Origin: an uncultured Prevotella sp.
GTDB taxonomy: Bacteria; Bacteroidota; Bacteroidia; Bacteroidales; Bacteroidaceae
Direction: 5' to 3'
Assembly: GCA_900553285.1 (NCBI GenBank)
Contig: USCX01000010.1
Span: 1 to 25,765, forward strand
DNA: 25,765 nt
In this document: positions 15,638 through 23,282 of the stretch, in pieces
How positions within the stretch are numbered: position 1 is the first letter of the stretch
How the letters are laid out: the number at the start of each line of letters is the position of its first letter
Notes under the pieces: generated by a model
Seen by the model: only the letters and a program-made list of their open reading frames with translations
Told to the model about the DNA's origin: nothing
The model's database searches: none
Made by a program: the position numbers and the translations under genes

Positions 15638-15722
15638 TCGCTCCTGGCTGTCATGGTCCTCTGTGCGATGGAAGGATTGTATGCTGCGCGACGGGGCACG
15701 CCCTCCTTAATTAAATTATCCC

Positions 15723-16745
15723 ATGGACTTTTTGAGAGGACTCGAAACACTATCCCAACAAAAAAGAGAGCTCGGAAAAATCCGGACGGCCACCAACTAC
15801 ATGGTTGCCTACCGGTCATTCGCTGGATTTCTCCGCCAACGCAACGGTAGTACGGCCCTTCCTCTCAACGACGTGACACCCCGGCTCATCGTCGAATACG
15901 AGAACTATCTGCTCTCGGTCAGAGGTGTTCAGCGCAACAGCTCCTCGGCCTACTTACGCATCATCCGGGCTGCCTATTACAAACTGACGGCCGACAAACG
16001 CGGTCAGGACAGCAATCCCTTTGCTCCCGTTTACACAGGAGTAGACCGCACGATCAAAAGGTCGGTCGGCATTCCCGCCATACGGAGGCTGAACGAACTC
16101 ACGCTCAACAAATGGGGTCTTCGGCTGAGCCGGGACCTGTTTCTTTTCAGTTTCTACGCCCGTGGAATCGCTTTCATAGACTTGGCCCAACTGACACAAA
16201 ACAACGTTCAGAAGGGCAGACTGACCTACATACGCAGCAAGACACGACAACTCCTGTCCGTTAAGATTGAGAACCCCATGCTCACCATCATCGACCGCTA
16301 TGCCCGGATCAATGCCCCTTATCTCTTTCCCATCCTGCACAGTTCACACTTTAATCAACAGGAATACGACAAAGCACTGCGCACCTACAACAACCATCTT
16401 CACCACCTTGGTTTTCTCATCGGCTGCCCGACAACTCTGTCGTCCTACGTCGCCCGCCACTCGTGGGCCACTACGGCCAAACGCCTCAACGTGGCCACAC
16501 GCGTCATTAGCGAATCGATGGGACATACCGACGAAACGACCACCCAGATTTACCTCGATTCGCTCGACCTCGACAAGCTGGATACCGCAAACCGCAAGAT
16601 CATCCACGAAATCACCCAAAGAAAAAACGTACGGAAAAACGAACAAAATCCCAAAGCACGGTCCGGCTACGCCTTGCACAACGCGCTCAACGCGCCCTGC
16701 TATATTTCCACATCGACGCAGGAGGTGGAGAATCATACGGCCTGA
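15723..16745 (+). CDS. Tyrosine recombinase, compact Bacteroidales invertase-like class
   Basis: The 340-residue protein has an N-terminal SAM-like DNA-binding domain (about 1-100) and a catalytic domain (about 115-290). Catalytic residues visible are R147 (FYARGIAFIDL), R245 (SSYVARHSWATTAK), H268 (MGHTDE) and the nucleophile Y277 (TQIYLDSLD). The usual HxxR second box has Tyr instead of His (YVAR), a form I recall as common in Bacteroidetes recombinases of this size, several of which flip local DNA segments for phase variation. It stands alone between phoU and the convergent ilv operon, with its own predicted promoter and no neighbouring mobile genes. I saw no convincing long inverted repeats nearby, so its target is unknown. 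Its GC content matches the core genome, suggesting long residence. Confidence 0.88.
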   Translation: MDFLRGLETLSQQKRELGKIRTATNYMVAYRSFAGFLRQRNGSTALPLNDVTPRLIVEYENYLLSVRGVQRNSSSAYLRIIRAAYYKLTADKRGQDSNPFAPVYTGVDRTIKRSVGIPAIRRLNELTLNKWGLRLSRDLFLFSFYARGIAFIDLAQLTQNNVQKGRLTYIRSKTRQLLSVKIENPMLTIIDRYARINAPYLFPILHSSHFNQQEYDKALRTYNNHLHHLGFLIGCPTTLSSYVARHSWATTAKRLNVATRVISESMGHTDETTTQIYLDSLDLDKLDTANRKIIHEITQRKNVRKNEQNPKARSGYALHNALNAPCYISTSTQEVENHTA

Positions 16746-16795
16746 GTCCCGACACTCCATCCCAGGGTGAAATCCCGAAAGCGGCAGGCATAAAC

Positions 16796-16838
16796 AAACA
16801 GTGCCGTGGACGGCATCCGCCGCACCACGGCACTGTTT
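16796..16838. terminator. Bidirectional terminator between recombinase and ilvC
   Basis: A 14-bp perfect stem joins 16796-16809 (AAACAGTGCCGTGG) to 16825-16838 around a 15-base loop. On the minus strand it ends in TGTTTGTTTA, 22 bases after the ilvC stop. On the plus strand it ends in CTGTTTCC, 51 bases after the recombinase stop. It separates the two convergent units. Confidence 0.85.
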
Positions 16839-16859
16839 CCTCGAAGGGATCGTGTGAGC

Positions 16860-17903
16860 TCAATTGTTCTCCGGACGGAGTTTGCGCACCGTCTCGCCTG
16901 TACGCCACATCTCACTGTCGTGCAAGGCTTTAAGCTCGGCATTCAATTTGTCACGATAGCCCGGCTGCGAATTGCTGTCGATTGAATTCTGGGCTTCCTG
17001 GCCGCTGGCCACGCTGGCATACAGTTTTTCCATCACCGGCTTAATTGCGTCGTGGAACGGTCCCATCCAGTCGAGCGCTCCACGCTGGGCGGTTGTCGAA
17101 CAGTTCGCATACATCCAGTCCATGCCGTGGGCCCCCACCATAGGCAGAAGAGACTGCGTAAACTCCTCTACGGTTTCGTTGAAGGCCTCCGAAGGCGTAT
17201 GTCCGTGTTCGCGGAGGGTTTCGTACTGCGCCAGGAAAAGTCCTTGGATGGCTCCCATCAACGCACCGCGCTCGCCGGTTAAATCAGAATAAACCTCACG
17301 CTTGAAATCAGTCTTGAACATATACCCGGAACCGATGCCGATGCCAAGAGCCATGGTCCTTTCCTCCGCACGGCCGGTGGCGTCCTGATAAACGCCATAC
17401 GAGCTGTTCAGACCGCGACCTTCGAGAAACAAGGTACGGAGCGAGGTGCCCGAACCTTTCGGGGCCACAAGAATAACGTCGATGTCAGACGGGGGAACGA
17501 TGTGCGTACGTTCCTTATAGGTGATGGCGAAACCATGAGAGAAATAGAGGGCTTTTCCCGCAGTCAGATAGGGTTTGATGCGAGGCCATACCTCAATCTG
17601 CGCAGCGTCACTGAGCAACATGCAAACGATAGTGCCACGCTGCGCGGCTTCCTCGATCGGGAAGAGAGTTTCGCCGGGAATCCAACCGTCGGCCACGGCC
17701 TTATCATACGTCTTTCCCGCACGTTGGCCTACGATGACGTTGAAACCATTGTCGCGCAAGTTACAGGCCTGGCCTGGGCCCTGAATTCCATATCCGAGTA
17801 CGGCTATCGTTTCGCCTTTCAAGACCTCACGCGCCTTCTCCAAAGGAAACTCCTCACGTGTGGCCACTTCTTCCATCACTCCACCAAAATTGATTTGTGC
17901 CAT
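16860..17903 (-). CDS. ilvC: Ketol-acid reductoisomerase
   Basis: This 347-residue enzyme converts acetolactate or acetohydroxybutyrate to dihydroxy acids, the second common step of valine/isoleucine synthesis, using NAD(P)H and magnesium. The Rossmann motif GYGIQGPGQACNLRDNG is followed by VGQR, which sets cofactor preference. The knotted C-terminal domain carries the metal ligands in SDLTGERGALMGAIQGLF and the EAFNETVEE segment. The start MAQINFGG at 17903 is the family start. It is the last gene of the leftward ilv operon, 79 bases after the thioesterase gene, and is followed by the bidirectional terminator. Confidence 0.97.
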   Translation of the reverse strand: MAQINFGGVMEEVATREEFPLEKAREVLKGETIAVLGYGIQGPGQACNLRDNGFNVIVGQRAGKTYDKAVADGWIPGETLFPIEEAAQRGTIVCMLLSDAAQIEVWPRIKPYLTAGKALYFSHGFAITYKERTHIVPPSDIDVILVAPKGSGTSLRTLFLEGRGLNSSYGVYQDATGRAEERTMALGIGIGSGYMFKTDFKREVYSDLTGERGALMGAIQGLFLAQYETLREHGHTPSEAFNETVEEFTQSLLPMVGAHGMDWMYANCSTTAQRGALDWMGPFHDAIKPVMEKLYASVASGQEAQNSIDSNSQPGYRDKLNAELKALHDSEMWRTGETVRKLRPENN

Positions 17904-17982
17904 TTTCTTTTTGTTGTTGTAGGCTGACAGACATCACCACGTCGGCTTCGTACTGTCGCCCGGGTTGAACATTTTATATAAA

Positions 17983-18759
17983 CTAACTGTTATTCGTATC
18001 GTAAGGCTTGAACGTAATCTCAGCCCGAACGGCCACTTCTTCCCGGTCGCCCACGCGCTTACAGATTTCCACGGCTGTCACATCCGGGGCTTTTTCCTCC
18101 GTATAGAGCGCCAGCTCATCGCCGCACATCGTCTCGGCACTATACGCGACTTCAAGGCGCGAAATTCCGTGCGTGGCATACTGCGACATCGGAAAGAGAT
18201 TAAGAACCAGCTCGATATAACGAATGGAATTAAAATGTCCGTTGATGTCAATATCCGTGAAATGAGCCGTATAGGTCAAAGCCGGTTTGCCCCGCTCCAC
18301 ACGGATGCGGCCAGGAGCTTTGACCGGGCACGCACGCCCTTCGACCAAGACCCTATGGAGGTTTTCGTCGGCCAGCTTCTCCAACTCGACGGGCCGCCGC
18401 GTCCGCTTATCGATAAGCGCCCAAATCGTCATGGCGTATCCCAACGGGGAACCGTCGGGCGCCTTCAACGCATACATCCGGTCTGTGAAAAGCCTATACA
18501 GGCTCGACACCCACGTCTCCAATGTGAAACGGTCGCCGGTTCGGGGCATCTCGTCAAGCTCGACCACCATACGGGATAGCACCCACGCATAAGCATCGCC
18601 TTCTACACGGTTAAAACCAAAGCCATACGCTGAGGCATGGAGGCTTGCGCAGCGAAGGAGAAGGTTTCCCAACACCCCCCAGGAGAGCCGCCCCGTGAAG
18701 TCTTCCTGGAAAGGTTCGACTTCAAAGTCGTAGCGCCCTACAAATGCTTCCTTGTCCAT
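17983..18759 (-). CDS. Acyl-ACP thioesterase (double hot-dog)
   Basis: The 258-residue protein matches the acyl-ACP thioesterase family, which frees fatty acids from acyl carrier protein. Two hot-dog repeats are visible. The first has LHASAYGFGF and RMVVELDEMPRTGDRFTLET. The second has the catalytic DINGHFNSIRYIELVLNLF segment, with the Asp/Asn/His set typical of these enzymes. No signal peptide is seen, so it acts in the cytosol. It lies inside the ilv operon, 11 bases after ilvN, and I recall the same arrangement in Bacteroides. This suggests a link between branched-chain precursors and branched fatty acids, but that is inference. Confidence 0.9.
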   Translation of the reverse strand: MDKEAFVGRYDFEVEPFQEDFTGRLSWGVLGNLLLRCASLHASAYGFGFNRVEGDAYAWVLSRMVVELDEMPRTGDRFTLETWVSSLYRLFTDRMYALKAPDGSPLGYAMTIWALIDKRTRRPVELEKLADENLHRVLVEGRACPVKAPGRIRVERGKPALTYTAHFTDIDINGHFNSIRYIELVLNLFPMSQYATHGISRLEVAYSAETMCGDELALYTEEKAPDVTAVEICKRVGDREEVAVRAEITFKPYDTNNS

Positions 18760-18770
18760 ATTGTCCGCCT

Positions 18771-19337
18771 TTACTGTTCATCGGTATGTCGGCTGCACCA
18801 CTCGTACTCCGTGCGGCGCAGAGCCAGATAATCGTGAAGTTCTTCCCGCGGGCTCTTGGTCACTGCGATGGCGCCGGAACGGACAAACTGCAAAAGTCCC
18901 CCACTCTCCCGGAGCTTGCGGTAGAGTTCTCCGACTTCCTCCGGCATTCCCTCCTGGGAGACGATGGCATACGTGGAATTGACTTCCACAATCTTACCGT
19001 CGTGCAGGCGGATGGCCTTCGATATGCTCCGGTCGGCTATCAGCTTGGCCGTCGATATCTTGAACAGTGCCGATTCCATGATGAATATCTCGTCGTTCGT
19101 AAAGTAGCTGGCCTGGATCACATCAATCTTCTTCTCGATTTGCCTCGTCATCTTCTGGATCGTGTCTTCGTCGCAATAGCACGTGATGGTATAGCGATGC
19201 ACGTTCTCCACGCCGGATGCCGACACGTTGAGGCTCTCGATGTTGATTTGCCGGCGCGTGAACACCGTAGTCACCTGATTGAGAAGTCCGGCTAAATTCT
19301 CGCTGAAAATGATTAACGTATATAGTGTCTTTTCCAT
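18771..19337 (-). CDS. ilvN: Acetolactate synthase regulatory (small) subunit
   Basis: The 188-residue regulatory subunit activates IlvB and confers valine feedback. The N-terminal ACT domain is clear: LYTLIIFSENLAGLLNQVTTVFTRRQINIESLNVS. A second ACT-like domain follows, with AIVSQEGMPEEVGELYRKLRESGGLLQFVRSGAIAV. I set the start at MEKTLYTL (19337). A longer frame from 19376 would overlap ilvB and add non-family residues. The stop of ilvB is 4 bases upstream, so translation is probably coupled. The name ilvH would be equally valid. Confidence 0.95.
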   Translation of the reverse strand: MEKTLYTLIIFSENLAGLLNQVTTVFTRRQINIESLNVSASGVENVHRYTITCYCDEDTIQKMTRQIEKKIDVIQASYFTNDEIFIMESALFKISTAKLIADRSISKAIRLHDGKIVEVNSTYAIVSQEGMPEEVGELYRKLRESGGLLQFVRSGAIAVTKSPREELHDYLALRRTEYEWCSRHTDEQ

Positions 19338-19341
19338 AAGC

Positions 19342-21051
19342 CTAATTCTCTTTCTTGATTTCGAGTAACATATCATCCACGTCGCATCCGGGGCAACACA
19401 TAGGCAGTACGTCTCCTTCGGCTATAACGGCGACTTGAAGCAAATAGGCGCCGGGCGTATTGAGCATGACATCAATAGCGGCATCAAGCTGCTCCCGTTC
19501 TGTCACTGTGGCGTGAGCTATTCCATAGGCGTCGGCTATCTTTTCATAATCGGGGTTCGCCATATGTGTAAAGGAGTAACGGCGATTAAAGAAAAGCTCC
19601 TGCCACATCCGGACGTTACCCAAGTAATTATTGTTCAGCAGAATGATTTTCACCGGACACCCCTGCTCCATTATTGTGCCGAATTCCTCGATCGTCATTT
19701 GCAGACCGCCATCGCCAAGGAAGAGACAAACGGTGCGATCGGGAGCGCCAAAAGTGGCACCTATGGCGGCAGGCAGACCATAGCCCATGGTCCCCATTCC
19801 GCCCGAAGTCACCAGACTACGTTCGCGGGTGAATTTGAAATAACGCGCGGAAAGCATTTGATTTTGCCCGACGTCCGTCACCAGGATCGCATCGTCTTTC
19901 GTATGTTCCGACACCTTTCGCACCACTTCTCCCATACGGATCGGTCCTGACGCCGGATGAATCTCAGGCTGAATGACGAGTTCGTTTTCGCGCTCATCGT
20001 ACGGACGGAAAGCCTCTCTCCACGCGGTATGTGTAGCCGGACGCACGAGTTCTGTCACAGCGGCTATGGTTTCTTTACAGTCTCCGAGAACGGCTACATC
20101 CACGGGCACATTCTTGTTCACCTCGGCTGGATCGATGTCGAAGTGGATTTTTTTTGCTTGCCGGGCGTAGGTGGCAAGATTGCCCGTCACCCGGTCGTCG
20201 AAGCGCATGCCGATGGCGATAAGCAGGTCGCACCGTTGCGTCATCGTATTGGCCCCCAAACTGCCATGCATCCCCAACATGCCTACATTCAAGGGATGCG
20301 CTGTCGGCAGTGCCGATAGTCCGAGAAGCGTACAGCCGGCGGGAGCGCCTATTTTTTCAATAACCGCGCGCACTTCGGCCTGCGCATTACCCAATTCGAC
20401 CCCTTGGCCAATCAGCACAAGGGGACGTTCTGAAGCATTGATGAGCGCTGCCGCTTCGGCCAACGATGTTTTGTCGGTCGGTGGTACGGGCACGTAGCTG
20501 CGGATGAAGTTCACATGCACAGGGTTATACTCCACCAACTCAGTCTGTGCATTTTTTGCGAAATCGAGCACCACAGGTCCCGGACGGCCCGAGCTGGCTA
20601 TATAGAAGGCCCGGCTCACGGCCCAAGCCACATCGCCGGCACTGCGTATCTGATAAGACCACTTTGAAATGGGCTGGGTCATGTCGACCACGTCGCACTC
20701 CTGAAACGCGTCGGTTCCAAGCAGAGAGGCGCCCACTTGGCCCGCTATCACGACAATGGGCGTACTGTCGAGCATTGCGTCGGCTATACCGGTCACGGTA
20801 TTCGTGGCCCCGGGACCGCTCGTCACCAGGCAAACGCCTACACGACGGCTGACGCGCGCATAACCCTCAGCCGCATGAACCGCGCCCTGTTCATGGCGGA
20901 CGAGAATATGGTTCAAACGGTCGCGATAATCATACAACGCATCGTAGACGGGCATAATTGCGCCTCCGGGATAGCCGAAGAGCGTAGTGACGCCATGAGC
21001 GACCAACGAACGCATCAAGATTTCTCCACCGCTAAGTATTTCTTTCGCCAT
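19342..21051 (-). CDS. ilvB: Acetolactate synthase catalytic (large) subunit
   Basis: The 569-residue thiamine-diphosphate enzyme joins two pyruvates, or pyruvate and 2-oxobutyrate, in the first committed step of branched-chain amino acid synthesis. Diagnostic parts are the catalytic Glu in RHEQGAVHAAEGYARVS, the SGPGATN loop, the FAD-region DRVTGNLATYARQAKKIHFD, and the ThDP/metal motif GDGGLQMTIEEFGTIMEQ ending in LNNN. The length is normal. The start at 21051 is MAKEILSGGEILM. It lies downstream of ilvD but is separated from it by 155 bases, unusually wide for this operon, and that gap holds a 21-bp repeat array with hairpins. Confidence 0.97.
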   Translation of the reverse strand: MAKEILSGGEILMRSLVAHGVTTLFGYPGGAIMPVYDALYDYRDRLNHILVRHEQGAVHAAEGYARVSRRVGVCLVTSGPGATNTVTGIADAMLDSTPIVVIAGQVGASLLGTDAFQECDVVDMTQPISKWSYQIRSAGDVAWAVSRAFYIASSGRPGPVVLDFAKNAQTELVEYNPVHVNFIRSYVPVPPTDKTSLAEAAALINASERPLVLIGQGVELGNAQAEVRAVIEKIGAPAGCTLLGLSALPTAHPLNVGMLGMHGSLGANTMTQRCDLLIAIGMRFDDRVTGNLATYARQAKKIHFDIDPAEVNKNVPVDVAVLGDCKETIAAVTELVRPATHTAWREAFRPYDERENELVIQPEIHPASGPIRMGEVVRKVSEHTKDDAILVTDVGQNQMLSARYFKFTRERSLVTSGGMGTMGYGLPAAIGATFGAPDRTVCLFLGDGGLQMTIEEFGTIMEQGCPVKIILLNNNYLGNVRMWQELFFNRRYSFTHMANPDYEKIADAYGIAHATVTEREQLDAAIDVMLNTPGAYLLQVAVIAEGDVLPMCCPGCDVDDMLLEIKKEN

Positions 21052-21089
21052 AGAATTTCTGTTTTTTATCGTTATATCCTATTAATAAG

Positions 21090-21194
21090 CCAGCCCGACT
21101 GCTTTTCACTATCAGGGCGATAGTTTTTTCTATCGGTGACTTTGTCTTAACGGTCAGGGCGACCGTTTTTCCGCACGCCCGACCGTTTTTGTTC
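21090..21194. repeat. 21-bp phased repeat array D with two same-loop hairpins (ilvD-ilvB gap)
   Basis: Five units start at 21090, 21111, 21132, 21153 and 21174. The clearest are ATCAGGGCGATAGTTTTTT (21111) and GTCAGGGCGACCGTTTTT (21153). Two of them form hairpins: ACTATC-AGGGC-GATAGT (21108-21124) and AACGGTC-AGGGC-GACCGTT (21149-21167). They have different, fully paired stems and identical loops 42 bp apart, each followed by T on the plus strand. In the operon's own (minus) RNA the loop is GCCCU and the A-run comes first, so they are not terminators for ilv transcription. Confidence 0.7.
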
Positions 21195-21206
21195 AGCAAC
21201 TGCCGC

Positions 21207-23006
21207 CTAAATCAGGCGGACGCCGCCTTTATCGGCCGAGCTCACCATCGAGGCATAAGCCCGCAATGCTTTCGACACTTCACGCCTCCGTTTGAGGGGC
21301 ACAGTTGGCCGCGCGGCCAGCTCCTCGTCGCTCAAACGCACATTAATACTTCGCGAAGGTATATCGATGTCTATGATGTCGCCATCAACGATTTTCCCGA
21401 TATTTCCGCCCGCTGCGGCCTCAGGTGAAATATGGCCTATGCTCAAACCGGACGTACCGCCCGAGAAGCGTCCGTCTGTTATCAGCGCACACTCCTTGCC
21501 CAGATGGCGGCTCTTGATGTACGACGTGGGATAGAGCATCTCCTGCATTCCGGGGCCGCCCTTCGGTCCTTCGTGCGTGATGACGACCACGTCGCCCGCA
21601 TTGACCCGACCGTCCAGAATACCTTCGCAAGCGGATTCTTGGGAATCGAACACGCGGGCAGGCCCGCTGAAACGCCAGATGCTTTCGTCGACGCCCGCTG
21701 TCTTTACCACGCAACCATCCTGGGCGATATTCCCGTACAGCACAGCCAAGCCGCCATCCTTACTGTACGCATGGGCCAAATCGCGGATGCATCCGCCTGC
21801 CCGGTCCGTGTCGAGCGACGGCCAGCGTGTGGCTTGCTGTCCCATTTGATTACAAAAGTGGCCGCAGGGCGCACTATAATAGATGCGCTCGGCCTCGGGG
21901 TCGAGGTCCTCCCGCAAGATACTGTATTTCACGATGTCTTCACCCAGCGTGGCTCCATTGACGCGCCGCACGGAAAGTTCCAGCAAGTCGCCTTTCGCCA
22001 ATTCGCCCAGAATGCCCAATACGCCGCCGGCCCGGTTGCATTCCTGGACGGAATACTTCTGTGTGTTGGGAGCGAGCTTGCAAAGACAAGGCACATGGCG
22101 GCTCAGGCGGTCTATGTCCGATAAAGAGAAATCGACGCCTGCCTCCTGCGCTACGGCCAGAAGGTGGAGCACCGTATTGGTAGAACCTCCCATCGCGATG
22201 TCAAGGGTCATGGCATTCAAGAACGCCTGGCGTGTCGCTATACTGCGGGGTAACACGCTCTCGTCGCCTTCTTCATAATAGCGCAAGGCGTTTTTCACAA
22301 TAAGGCGGGCTGCGTCACGAAACAGCTGCGTGCGGTTCACATGGGTGGCCAAGATGGTCCCATTGCCCGGTAAGGAAAGTCCAAGTGCCTCCGTAAGACA
22401 ATTCATGGAATTGGCCGTAAACATGCCGGAACAACAGCCGCATCCCGGGCAGGCCCGGTTCTCAATTTCAGCCAGTTCCTCGTCGCTGACACTCACATCG
22501 GCTCCCTTCACCATGGCTGTAATCAAATCGACATTCTCCCCCTTCCAGCTGCCGGCCTCCATCGGGCCGCCACTGACGAACACCGTGGGAATGTTAAGGC
22601 GCATGGCGGCCATGAGCATGCCCGGCGTGATCTTGTCGCAGTTGGAGATACACACAAGCGCGTCGGCCTTATGTGCATTGACCATATATTCCACACTGTC
22701 AGCAATGAGGTCTCGGCTGGGCAGAGAATATAGCATTCCGTCATGCCCCATGGCAATTCCGTCGTCAATGGCTATCGTGTTGAACTCTGCGGCATAACAG
22801 CCCTGCTCCTCGATTTCTTTTTTCACGAGTTGCCCGATCTCATGCAGATGGGTGTGCCCGGGAACAAACTGGGTGAAGGAATTGGCAATAGCGATAATAG
22901 GCTTGCCAAACTGCTCGCGCTTCATGCCGTTGGCCACCCACAGGGCGCGGGCTCCGGCCATGCGACGACCTTGCGTGCTAAATGAACTTCGTAACTGCTT
23001 TTTCAT
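21207..23006 (-). CDS. ilvD: Dihydroxy-acid dehydratase
   Basis: This iron-sulfur enzyme of 599 residues dehydrates dihydroxy acids to the keto acids that become valine and isoleucine. Cluster and substrate motifs are visible: CISNCDKITPGM, CPGCGCCSGMFTANSMNC and DGRFSGGTSGLSIGHISPEA, which has the catalytic Ser region. I set the start at MKKQLRSSFSTQGR (23006), which matches the family. The in-frame extension to 23057 begins with TTG, adds non-family residues and would begin almost at the transcription start. It is the first gene of the leftward ilv operon, with a good promoter just upstream. The oxygen-sensitive type fits an anaerobe. Confidence 0.97.
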   Translation of the reverse strand: MKKQLRSSFSTQGRRMAGARALWVANGMKREQFGKPIIAIANSFTQFVPGHTHLHEIGQLVKKEIEEQGCYAAEFNTIAIDDGIAMGHDGMLYSLPSRDLIADSVEYMVNAHKADALVCISNCDKITPGMLMAAMRLNIPTVFVSGGPMEAGSWKGENVDLITAMVKGADVSVSDEELAEIENRACPGCGCCSGMFTANSMNCLTEALGLSLPGNGTILATHVNRTQLFRDAARLIVKNALRYYEEGDESVLPRSIATRQAFLNAMTLDIAMGGSTNTVLHLLAVAQEAGVDFSLSDIDRLSRHVPCLCKLAPNTQKYSVQECNRAGGVLGILGELAKGDLLELSVRRVNGATLGEDIVKYSILREDLDPEAERIYYSAPCGHFCNQMGQQATRWPSLDTDRAGGCIRDLAHAYSKDGGLAVLYGNIAQDGCVVKTAGVDESIWRFSGPARVFDSQESACEGILDGRVNAGDVVVITHEGPKGGPGMQEMLYPTSYIKSRHLGKECALITDGRFSGGTSGLSIGHISPEAAAGGNIGKIVDGDIIDIDIPSRSINVRLSDEELAARPTVPLKRRREVSKALRAYASMVSSADKGGVRLI

Positions 23007-23068
23007 GCGTATCAATTCTCTGTCGGACGCTACCACGAAAGGAGCGGTATTTACCAATTGGTGTGACG

Positions 23069-23099
23069 CAAATATAAAGATTCCGATTCACAAAACAAA
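23069..23099 (-). promoter_or_regulatory. Predicted ilv operon promoter
   Basis: On the minus strand a -33 TTTG (23099-23096) is followed after a 19-bp spacer by TATATTTG (23076-23069), an exact TAnnTTTG -7 box. This is the most complete Bacteroidota-type promoter in the window. It predicts a start near 23062 and a leader of about 55 bases. No leader peptide or attenuator hairpin is evident in that leader. Confidence 0.72.
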
Positions 23100-23223
23100 C
23101 AATATGCCACGTTAAAAGAGCATACGTTCTGAAAAAAAGCAAACCGAGGTTGAAAATCTGCGCACTGCGATGCGAAACGCGCAAAAAGTGCGACTGTTTT
23201 CCAACGCACCCATTCATAAACAC

Positions 23224-23256
23224 AGCAGGAGGACAACCTTGCGGCGCCCTCCTGCT
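23224..23256 (-). terminator. mdh terminator
   Basis: AGCAGGAGG (23224-23232) pairs with CCTCCTGCT (23248-23256) around a 15-base loop. On the minus strand the stem begins 27 bases after the mdh stop and ends in GTGTTTATG. The T-run is weak, but position and stem strength fit a terminator separating mdh from the ilv promoter region. Confidence 0.7.
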
Positions 23257-23282
23257 TGCTGCTTCTTCGTGTGTGCCCGAAT

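Larger units (their letters stand above)
15144..15722. other. Long intergenic region between phoU and recombinase
   Basis: This 579-bp stretch has no gene I can support. It holds the pst operon terminator (15208-15248), a GC-rich segment with a direct repeat GCTTCCGGCC at 15306-15315 and 15361-15370, repeat array C (15405-15467), a predicted promoter (-7 box at 15519-15526) and repeat array F (15596-15637). An open frame of about 90 codons crosses 15249-15521, but its composition is Arg/Pro/Ala-rich and not protein-like. Confidence 0.6.

Noticed and set aside
23007..23057. Longer ilvD start at 23057
   Set aside because: It starts with TTG, would lie almost on the predicted transcription start, and adds residues before the conserved MKKQLRSSFSTQGR start.
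23161..23202. Possible eighth repeat array between mdh and ilvD (CACTGCGATGCG and GTGCGACTGTTTTCC)
   Set aside because: Both cores resemble the family, but they are about 23 bp apart, not 21, so membership is unproven.
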